Positions 1 through 4,644 of a stretch of 5,482 nucleotides of DNA are shown here, piece after piece. The notes beneath the pieces were generated by a model. That model saw nothing but the letters and a program-made list of their open reading frames with translations, was not told the DNA's origin and did not search any database. The stretch comes from Acidimicrobiaceae bacterium (lineage in GTDB: Bacteria > Actinomycetota > Acidimicrobiia > Acidimicrobiales > Bog-793). How positions within the stretch are numbered: position 1 is the stretch's first letter; every line of letters begins with the position of its first letter. The stretch spans positions 1 to 5,482 of the forward strand of contig JAODBN010000398.1 in NCBI GenBank assembly GCA_025463965.1, written 5' to 3'. Made by a program: the position numbers and the translations under genes.

Positions 1-1
1 G

Positions 2-817
2 GTCCCCCTCGTAGGCGACGCCAAGGCGACGCTCGCAGCGCTCGTCGGCCTCCTGCAGCGCCGAACGGACCGCAGCTTTCTCGAGAAGGCCCAAAAGGCC
101 ATGGCGACTTGGCGCAAGGAGATGGCCGGTCTTGAGGCGGACCGGCGAGAGCCGATCCAGCCCCAGCACCTGATGAAGGTCATCGACCAGCACGCCTCTT
201 CGGACGCCATCTTGTGCTCCGACTCGGGGACCATCGCCACCTGGGCGGCCCGCGACTTCGAGATCCGGGGAGCCCGGGAGTTCTACCTCTCCGGGAACCT
301 CGCCTCGATGGCGCCCGGGCTGCCGTACTCGATCGGCATGCAGGTCGCGCACCCCGGGCGCCAGTGCATCGCGTTCGTCGGGGACGGCGGCTTTTCCATG
401 CTGATGGCGGAGGTCCTCACCGCGGTCGGTCACGACCTACCGGTGAAGGTGTTCATCGCCAACAACGGGGCGCTCGGCCAGATCCTGTGGGAGCAGATGG
501 TGCTCGGCTTCCCCGAGTTCGGGGTCCGCCAGCCGCGCTTTGGCGAGTACTCGAGCTTTGCCACGGCCAACGGTGCGCTGGGCATTCGGGTAGAGAAGGA
601 GGCGGAGCTCGAGCGCGCCGTCGCCGAGGCGTTGGCCCACCCCGGTGTTGCCGTGGTCGACGTCGTCGTGAACCCCGACGAGCCCCCCATGCCGGCCTCG
701 GTGACCTACGAGCAGGCAAAAGGCTTCGCCGCGGCGTTCCTGCGCGGTCAGCCGCGCCGCGCCACCATCGCCTCCACCCTGTTTCGCGACCGCATCGCGA
801 TGCTGCGCGGGGAGTGA
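2..817 (+). CDS. TPP-dependent enzyme, pyruvate oxidase (PoxB)-like, C-terminal part (5' end outside window)
   Basis: The reading frame is open from the left edge (first full codon at base 2), so the ATG at 101 is internal and about 271 C-terminal residues are visible. They form the pyrophosphate-binding domain of a thiamine-diphosphate enzyme. The metal/TPP motif GDGGFSML begins at visible residue 127, and the closing Asn pair NN is at 154-155, the usual GDG-X25-NN spacing. The tail (VDVVVNPDEPPMP, then a segment with EQAKGF) closely follows the end of E. coli PoxB from memory, more than acetolactate synthases. Family members decarboxylate 2-keto acids: PoxB converts pyruvate to acetate and CO2 using FAD and passes electrons to quinone. 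The domain carrying the catalytic Glu and substrate pocket is off-window, so the substrate is unassigned; benzoylformate decarboxylase-like chemistry is a weaker alternative. The stop overlaps the start of the next gene as GTGA, implying an operon. Confidence 0.88.
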   Translation, partial: VPLVGDAKATLAALVGLLQRRTDRSFLEKAQKAMATWRKEMAGLEADRREPIQPQHLMKVIDQHASSDAILCSDSGTIATWAARDFEIRGAREFYLSGNLASMAPGLPYSIGMQVAHPGRQCIAFVGDGGFSMLMAEVLTAVGHDLPVKVFIANNGALGQILWEQMVLGFPEFGVRQPRFGEYSSFATANGALGIRVEKEAELERAVAEALAHPGVAVVDVVVNPDEPPMPASVTYEQAKGFAAAFLRGQPRRATIASTLFRDRIAMLRGE

Positions 818-1920
818 TCGGCACGAGCGTCGATCCAGTCATCGAGACCGTCGCCACCTCCGTCTATCGGATCCCGACGGATCGGCCCGAGGCGGACGGG
901 ACGTTCGCCTGGCAAGCCACAACCATGGTGATCGTGGAGGTGGGCGCCGGCGGCCAGACGGGCATCGGCTACACCTACGGCGCCGGAGCCACTGCAGCGC
1001 TCGTGGAGGAGGCGCTGCGCCCGGTTCTCGTGAACCGAAGCGCGCTCGCCCCGGCCGCCGCTTTCGAGGCGATGGTGCGCGCCCTGCGCAACATCGGGCG
1101 ACCAGGCGTCGGTTCGATGGCGACGGCGGCGTGCGACGCCGCGCTGTGGGACCTCGCCGGCAGGCTGCAGGGCCAGCCGGTCGTCCGCCTGCTCGGCGCA
1201 TGGCGGGAGTCGGTGGCCGTCTACGGGAGCGGGGGCTTTACCACCTACGACGAAAAAGAGCTGGTCGAGCAGCTTGTGGGCTGGGCAGAGCAGGGCATCT
1301 CTGCGGTCAAGATGAAGATCGGCACCGACTGGGGGAGCGCCGAGGAGGCCGATCTCGCACGGGTGCGTGCCGTGCGTCGAGCGCTCGACGACCATGTGGC
1401 GCTCTTCGTCGACGCCAACGGCGCCTACCAAGAAAAGCAGGCGCTGCGCCTCGCCTCGCGCTTCGAGCAGCTGGGCGTGACCTGGTTCGAAGAGCCCGTC
1501 TCCTCCGATGACCTGGCCGGATTGGCCCGCATTCGTGCCCAGACCGTGCTCGACGTGGCGGCGGGCGAGTACGGCTACGACCTGTCGTACTTCGGGCGGA
1601 TGGCCCCTTCCGTCGACTGTCTGCAGGCCGACGTCACCCGCTGCGGCGGGATCACCGAGTGGCTGCGGATCGCGGCGCTCGCCAAGGGCCTCGGTCTCGA
1701 CTGCTCCGGGCACTGCGCCCCCGCCTTGCACCTCCATGCGGCGTGCGCCGTCCAGAACGCCAGGCACCTCGAGTACTTCCACGACCACACGAGGATCGAG
1801 GAGCTCCTCTTCGACGGCGCCGCACGACCACGGTCCGGTCGCCTTTGGCCGGATCTCACGCGGCCCGGGCTCGGTATCGAGCTCAAGCGGCGCGATGCGG
1901 AGGCTTACCGCATCGCGTAG
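814..1920 (+). CDS. Enolase superfamily enzyme, mandelate racemase subgroup
   Basis: A 368-residue protein starting at GTG 814, whose GTGA overlaps the TGA of the TPP enzyme. The frame is open further upstream, but the typical capping domain (VATSVYRIPTDRPEADG) begins right after this GTG. Expression is probably by translational coupling, since the purine run GGGGAG directly abuts the start. The TIM-barrel active site is complete for the mandelate racemase subgroup: K166 and K168 (KxK), metal ligands D200, E226 and E252, N202, the D273-H300 acid/base dyad and E320, all offset only 2-5 residues from mandelate racemase numbering. Such enzymes abstract the proton alpha to a carboxylate with Mg2+, then racemise, dehydrate or cycloisomerise. 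Mandelate racemase, sugar-acid dehydratases and galactarolactone cycloisomerase share this residue set, so the substrate cannot be read from it. Two extra histidines, H306 and H308, follow the catalytic His. Pairing with a TPP decarboxylase suggests 2-hydroxy acid or sugar-acid catabolism (inference). Confidence 0.9.
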   Translation: MIGTSVDPVIETVATSVYRIPTDRPEADGTFAWQATTMVIVEVGAGGQTGIGYTYGAGATAALVEEALRPVLVNRSALAPAAAFEAMVRALRNIGRPGVGSMATAACDAALWDLAGRLQGQPVVRLLGAWRESVAVYGSGGFTTYDEKELVEQLVGWAEQGISAVKMKIGTDWGSAEEADLARVRAVRRALDDHVALFVDANGAYQEKQALRLASRFEQLGVTWFEEPVSSDDLAGLARIRAQTVLDVAAGEYGYDLSYFGRMAPSVDCLQADVTRCGGITEWLRIAALAKGLGLDCSGHCAPALHLHAACAVQNARHLEYFHDHTRIEELLFDGAARPRSGRLWPDLTRPGLGIELKRRDAEAYRIA

Positions 1921-1921
1921 T

Positions 1922-1947
1922 CCAGCGCCCGACAGCCCGGGCGCTGG
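1922..1947 (+). terminator. Probable transcription terminator hairpin after the racemase-like gene
   Basis: A perfect 10-bp GC-rich inverted repeat (CCAGCGCCCG at 1922-1931 and CGGGCGCTGG at 1938-1947) with a 6-base loop starts one base after the TAG stop. No clean U-tract follows (CGTGTTCTC), as is common for hairpin terminators in high-GC actinomycetes. It probably ends the TPP-enzyme/racemase transcript and separates it from the PfpI-family gene. It could instead act as a 3' stabilising or attenuating stem. Confidence 0.6.
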
Positions 1948-1968
1948 CGTGTTCTCAGTAAGACACCG

Positions 1969-1976
1969 AAAGGAGG
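1969..1976 (+). promoter_or_regulatory. Strong Shine-Dalgarno sequence for the PfpI-family gene
   Basis: AAAGGAGG lies 5 bases before the ATG at 1982 and matches the full anti-Shine-Dalgarno complement. It fixes the start although the frame stays open upstream to 1508. It also suggests high translation, unlike the coupled start of the racemase-like gene and the apparently leaderless start of the radical SAM gene. Confidence 0.85.
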
Positions 1977-1981
1977 CCGAA

Positions 1982-2539
1982 ATGGCCACAGATCAGAGCC
2001 AATCGCTGACCGGCAAAACGGTGGGCTTCGTGATGGCGAACGAGGGCGTCGAGGAGGTGGAGCTCACTCGCCCCTGGGAGGCGGTTCGTGCCGCCGGTGG
2101 TGAGCCCGTCCTCGTCGCCACCAACCCCGGTGAGGTTCAGGCGGTCAACCACCTGGACAAGGCCGACATCTTCCACGTCGACCGGACGACGAGTGAGGTC
2201 GAGGCGAGCGACTTCGACGCGCTCGTCCTCCCAGGCGGCGTTGCGAACCCGGACGAGCTGCGGACGGATCCCGCGGCGGTCCGTTTGGTGCAGGAGTTCA
2301 TAGAGACCGGGCGCCCCATCGCGGCGATCTGTCACGGCCCGTGGACGCTCGTCGAGGCGGGTGTCTTGAAGGGGCGAACCCTCACCTCGTGGCCCAGCTT
2401 GCGGACCGACATCCGAAATGCCGGCGGCACCTGGGTCGACGAGCAGCTCGTGATCGACGACAACCTGATCAGCAGCCGCCGACCCGACGACCTCGAGGCG
2501 TTCTCGTCCGCGCTCGTCGAGCAGGTCGCCGCCAGCTGA
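1982..2539 (+). CDS. PfpI/DJ-1 family protein (type 1 glutamine amidotransferase fold)
   Basis: A 185-residue protein, the usual size for the PfpI/YhbO/YraA group. The start is set by the AAAGGAGG ribosome site. Near the N-terminus ANEGVEEVEL parallels the PfpI segment carrying the catalytic Glu (probably E24). LPGG and NPDELR follow the third strand, and the nucleophile elbow AICHGPW gives C117-H118, the family's reactive Cys-His pair. The C-terminal part contains SWPSLRTDIRNAGG and ends in a helix after SRRPDDL, again as in PfpI. Members are oligomeric cytosolic stress proteins described as proteases, glyoxalase III-like enzymes or protein/nucleotide deglycases; the deglycase role is disputed. 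The preceding hairpin suggests an independent transcript, but I could not identify a convincing promoter in the short gap. It is convergent with the small minus-strand gene. Family assignment is secure; the physiological reaction is not. Confidence 0.9.
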   Translation: MATDQSQSLTGKTVGFVMANEGVEEVELTRPWEAVRAAGGEPVLVATNPGEVQAVNHLDKADIFHVDRTTSEVEASDFDALVLPGGVANPDELRTDPAAVRLVQEFIETGRPIAAICHGPWTLVEAGVLKGRTLTSWPSLRTDIRNAGGTWVDEQLVIDDNLISSRRPDDLEAFSSALVEQVAAS

Positions 2540-2553
2540 GTCCAGAGGGACCG

Positions 2554-2639
2554 TCGAGTCTTTCTCGGCTAGCTGCGTCCCCCGCCTTGGTCCGGCCCGG
2601 CCCAGCTCGCGGGGGGATCGCTGGCCGGGAAAGACTCGA
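2554..2639. repeat. Nested inverted repeat spanning the convergent gene ends
   Basis: An 11-bp perfect inverted repeat (TCGAGTCTTTC at 2554-2564 and GAAAGACTCGA at 2629-2639) encloses a GC-rich stem (CCCGGCCCAGC at 2596-2606 against GCTGGCCGGG at 2620-2629, one bulged base). The left outer arm lies in the 29-base gap between the PfpI-family gene and the small minus-strand gene. The right arm encodes the F-E-S-F residues of that small protein. It could fold in either readthrough transcript and act as a bidirectional terminator, but there is no U-tract and chance cannot be excluded. Confidence 0.35.
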
Positions 2640-2757
2640 ACCCCTCCTCGTCGACCTCGTCGCGGTCTCGCTCGGCAACCTCGCCCCCGGCCTCGCCGTC
2701 GCCGCCCGGCTCGGTGTCTGCGGATGCGGGCTCATCGGGCCGGCTCGATTTCTCCAT
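2569..2757 (-). CDS. Small acidic conserved hypothetical protein with ESFPASDPP motif
   Basis: A 62-residue protein. The ATG at 2757 is chosen because GAGGAGG (2762-2768) sits 4 bases upstream on this strand; the longer in-frame extension to 2802 has no such support. The first two-thirds is acidic, rich in Gly, Glu and Asp and probably disordered (DTEPGGDGEAGGEVAERD). The conserved-looking part is EGFESFPASDPPASW at about residues 38-52. From memory, ESFPASDPPA recurs in short uncharacterised proteins of actinobacteria and alphaproteobacteria, usually with an acidic lead-in and a Trp a few residues on, so this is probably a real gene. There is no signal peptide, membrane segment or catalytic motif. 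The function is unknown; a peptide-like binding motif is possible. It converges on the PfpI-family gene, 29 bases apart. Confidence 0.72.
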   Translation of the reverse strand: MEKSSRPDEPASADTEPGGDGEAGGEVAERDRDEVDEEGFESFPASDPPASWAGPDQGGGRS

Positions 2758-2761
2758 GTGG

Positions 2762-2768
2762 CCTCCTC
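2762..2768 (-). promoter_or_regulatory. Shine-Dalgarno sequence of the small ESFPASDPP gene
   Basis: Read on the minus strand, GAGGAGG is followed by CCAC and then the ATG at 2757. This is a near-perfect ribosome binding site at a short but workable spacing. It decides the start of the 62-residue gene and is the main sequence evidence that this short frame is translated. Confidence 0.75.
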
Positions 2769-2834
2769 GCCGGGCACGTCCGCTCGGCGCACGTCGGTCC
2801 ATTCTCCCGCAAGGCGCGGCGCCGCACTACCGGT

Positions 2835-2869
2835 AATGGTCCGCCCGAAGCCATCTTGGTCGGACCGTT
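2835..2869 (-). terminator. Possible hairpin in the gap downstream of the radical SAM gene
   Basis: AATGGTCCG (2835-2843) pairs with CGGACCGTT (2861-2869) through 8 Watson-Crick pairs and one G-T wobble around a 17-base loop. It lies 55-89 bases past the radical SAM stop, in the 166-base gap before the small gene. A second, shorter stem (GAGGC-GAT-GCCTC, 2904-2916) is 8 bases past that stop. Neither has a U-tract. Either could terminate the radical SAM transcript, but the evidence is only base pairing. I found no clear promoter for the small gene in the rest of this gap. Confidence 0.3.
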
Positions 2870-2923
2870 CTCCCAGCGATGGCTCCCCAGGCCGGCGAGC
2901 GTGGAGGCGATGCCTCGAGAGGA

Positions 2924-4000
2924 TCAGCCAGGTGAGCCGGCTGGCCGCGTGCTGGCCTCTGGTTGCGAGAACAGGGCGAGCTGGTCGGGGGCTACGGCCC
3001 GCTCCGTCGCGGGCAGCTTGGGCCTGGTGGGACGGGGGTTGCGGTGGCCCCCAGGGCGGAGGCTCGAGCTGTCTCGAGCCAGTTCGCCGAGCCGCTCGCG
3101 CACGCGCGGGCTCTGTTGGCTACGTCGACCGAAGCGCTGCTCGTGCAGCTCGATGAGGTCGGGGCGAGCGCCGGCAAGCCAGTCCAGGTAGTGCTGTCGA
3201 ACTCCGGGACGCAGATGAAGGGGGATCACCGACACCGAAGGGGCTCCAGCCTCCCGAGCCGCGGCGACCACCGCTCGAACCTGGTCCTCGCCGTCCGAAA
3301 GTCCCGGGATCACCGGCGCCACGAGCACCGAGCAAGGCACGCCGGCGTCGTTGCAGCGCCGGACTGCGGCGAGACGACGTTCTGGAGGAGGGGTCCCGGG
3401 TTCGGTGAGGTGCCACACGTCTCGGTCGAGGGTTCCGATCGAGAAGGCGAGGCGGACGTCACAACGGCGGGCGGCTTGGCTCAATAGCGGCAGGTCCCGA
3501 AGCAGCAGGGTCGACTTGGTGAGAATGCTGAATGGGTTGGCCACAGCGGCGAGCTCTCCGATGATGCCGCGCGTCAGGTGATAGCGGCCCTCGGCCAGCT
3601 GGTACGGGTCGGTGTTCGTGCCCATGGCGACGGCCTCTCCCCGCCACCTGCTCGACCGCAGCTCGGCGCGAACCCGTTCCACCGCATTCACTTTGACCAC
3701 GATCTTTCGGTCGAAGTCCGAGCCGATGCCGAGGCCCAGATAGGTATGCGTGGGCCGGGCGAAACAGTAAACGCAGGCGTGGGAGCAGCCGCGGTAGGCA
3801 TTGATCGTCCAGTGGAACGGCATCCGGCTCGCGGCCGGCACCCGGTTCAGGACCGTGGCGGCCTGCACGTGGATGAGCTCGAGGCCCCGGTACTCGCCGA
3901 CGCCCTGGCGGTGCTCGGCCCCGTAGCCCGAGAAGAGCCGCCCATCGTCCTCATCGTCCTCGAGGCGCCAACGCAGGCCCTCGGGCCGCACCACCGGCAT
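2924..4000 (-). CDS. Radical SAM protein, COG1533 (SplB-related) / Rv2578c-like, with C-terminal clamp-binding-like motif
   Basis: A 358-residue protein close in length to mycobacterial Rv2578c. Start ATG 4000 is preferred over the open frame to 4165: the family N-terminus (here LRWRLEDDEDDG) begins just after it, and a promoter -10 ends 7 bases upstream. The radical SAM cluster motif is C72-SHA-C76-VY-C79 inside YRGCSHACVYCFARPTH, which binds a [4Fe-4S] cluster that cleaves S-adenosylmethionine. GTNTDPYQ (127-134), FSILTKSTLLLRDLPLL (157-173) and VAPVIPGLSD (227-236) are typical of this COG1533 branch, related to spore photoproduct lyase, though the reaction of the Rv2578c-like group is unknown. 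Residues about 311-358 form a Pro/Arg-rich, probably disordered tail with QLALF at 340-344, matching the beta-clamp-binding consensus QL[SD]LF except at the tolerant third position. A LexA-type box lies directly upstream. I infer a DNA damage role. Confidence 0.9.
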   Translation of the reverse strand: MPVVRPEGLRWRLEDDEDDGRLFSGYGAEHRQGVGEYRGLELIHVQAATVLNRVPAASRMPFHWTINAYRGCSHACVYCFARPTHTYLGLGIGSDFDRKIVVKVNAVERVRAELRSSRWRGEAVAMGTNTDPYQLAEGRYHLTRGIIGELAAVANPFSILTKSTLLLRDLPLLSQAARRCDVRLAFSIGTLDRDVWHLTEPGTPPPERRLAAVRRCNDAGVPCSVLVAPVIPGLSDGEDQVRAVVAAAREAGAPSVSVIPLHLRPGVRQHYLDWLAGARPDLIELHEQRFGRRSQQSPRVRERLGELARDSSSLRPGGHRNPRPTRPKLPATERAVAPDQLALFSQPEASTRPAGSPG

Positions 4001-4006
4001 GTGCTC

Positions 4007-4012
4007 ATCATA
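4007..4012 (-). promoter_or_regulatory. -10 element of the radical SAM promoter, probably leaderless
   Basis: TATGAT on the minus strand (4012 to 4007) is one mismatch from TATAAT and fits the actinobacterial TANNNT form. Six bases separate it from the ATG at 4000, so transcription would start at or beside the initiation codon. No Shine-Dalgarno sequence is present, which agrees with a leaderless mRNA. No good -35 hexamer sits at 17 bases. An alternative weaker pair is CTGACC (4045-4040) with TATGTT (4022-4017), 17 bases apart. Confidence 0.6.
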
Positions 4013-4013
4013 G

Positions 4014-4027
4014 CGAACATACGTTCG
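4014..4027 (-). promoter_or_regulatory. LexA/SOS box upstream of the radical SAM gene
   Basis: CGAACATACGTTCG (plus strand) fits the Gram-positive/actinobacterial LexA operator CGAAC-RNRY-GTTCG at every position on both strands. The outer T and A of the mycobacterial form TCGAAC-N4-GTTCGA are absent. It lies one base upstream of the TATGAT -10 and within the 41-base gap between the HAD-like and radical SAM genes, so bound LexA would cover the -35/-10 spacer. The HAD-like gene ends here, so only the radical SAM gene is the likely target. Confidence 0.78.
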
Positions 4028-4041
4028 TCTGTGCGGGCGGG

Positions 4042-4599
4042 TCAGCGTCTTGTCGGGCCGTGACGAGAGAGCCACTCTTCGAGGCGATCGAGCTCGCCCG
4101 GGGTGAGGCCGCGGTCTGGACTGGGCGCGATGAGGAGGGAGTCGAGCGACTGGTCGGCCGCCCACTCGCGCGGCGAGAGCCCGTCCGGGCCGGGCACGTC
4201 CAGGGCGTCGTCGTCGACCCAGGCGAACGGTCGGCCTTCGGCCACGACGAAGTCGCGCACCTGCACGGACTTCCAGTTGCTCGACGCGTCGGGCTCACGA
4301 CGTGGTGGGCGGGCGGCGACGCGCAGCCCCGGGGGCAGCGAGCACCAGGGAGCGACGTCAACGTCGACGCTCTCCGCCCAGGTGGTGGCCCAGACGAGCT
4401 CGGCGGGAAGAGAGGCAAGTCGGGCACCCATTTGCCTCGAACAGCGGAGGAGGAAGCCACGCGACTCGTGCGAGGCGAAGTCCGAGAAGGCGCCGGGAAC
4501 GGGGCCGTCCATGGCGTAGGGGTTGATCACCCCGTCGACGTCGAGGACGAGGATCGGCAGCCCGTCGTGGCGGGCCACCGGAGGGCTCGTCTCCGGCAC
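4042..4599 (-). CDS. HAD-fold protein, similar to the HAD domain of 'Swiss Army Knife' RNA repair proteins
   Basis: A 185-residue protein starting at GTG 4599; no later start would keep motif I. HAD motifs appear in order: LDVDGVIN with the nucleophile D20 and acid/base D22, WATTW with motif II T72/T73, NWK with motif III K110, and FAWVDDD with motif IV D129-D131. There is no large cap domain. The combination of short length, WATTW and WVDDD resembles the Pfam HAD domain named after Swiss Army Knife RNA repair proteins, though here it stands alone. A Mg2+-dependent phosphatase on a nucleotide, nucleic acid end or small metabolite is likely; the substrate is unknown. No Shine-Dalgarno sequence precedes the GTG. 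A weak CACACT (4611-4606) at leaderless spacing could be a -10, or it may be co-transcribed with the glycosidase gene 45 bases upstream. Its TGA overlaps a possible -35 (CTGACC) of the radical SAM promoter. Confidence 0.82.
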   Translation of the reverse strand: MPETSPPVARHDGLPILVLDVDGVINPYAMDGPVPGAFSDFASHESRGFLLRCSRQMGARLASLPAELVWATTWAESVDVDVAPWCSLPPGLRVAARPPRREPDASSNWKSVQVRDFVVAEGRPFAWVDDDALDVPGPDGLSPREWAADQSLDSLLIAPSPDRGLTPGELDRLEEWLSRHGPTRR

Positions 4600-4644
4600 C
4601 GTTCGAGTGTGCCACGGGCGGCAGTCCGGGAGGGGGCTCTTAGC

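Noticed and set aside
101..103. ATG as the start of the TPP enzyme
   Set aside because: The frame is open and protein-like upstream to the window edge, and a 238-residue product would lack most of the enzyme.
1948..1968. Promoter or operator (imperfect GTGT...ACAC dyad, TAAGAC as -10) for the PfpI-family gene
   Set aside because: The dyad has a mismatch and a wobble, and no -35/-10 pair at proper spacing is visible, so it is too weak to annotate.
748..1989. A 413-codon open frame on the minus strand
   Set aside because: It is antisense to the racemase-like gene, which has a full catalytic residue set. The antisense product has no family signature.
2828..2835. TACCGGTA palindrome as a regulator site
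   Set aside because: A single 8-bp palindrome is expected by chance and is not placed against any promoter I can identify.
2341..3156. A 271-codon plus-strand frame spanning the PfpI-family gene end and the region beyond
   Set aside because: It overlaps three better supported genes on either strand, is Arg/Ser/Pro-rich and has no ribosome site or motif.
4001..4165. N-terminal extension of the radical SAM protein by 55 residues
   Set aside because: The extension is Arg/Pro-rich, overlaps the HAD-like gene's coding sequence and would place the promoter -10 and LexA box inside the gene. The ATG at 4000 fits the family N-terminus.
4600..4606. CGTTCGA upstream of the HAD-like gene as a second LexA box
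   Set aside because: Only one half-site is present; the partner half at N4 spacing is missing.
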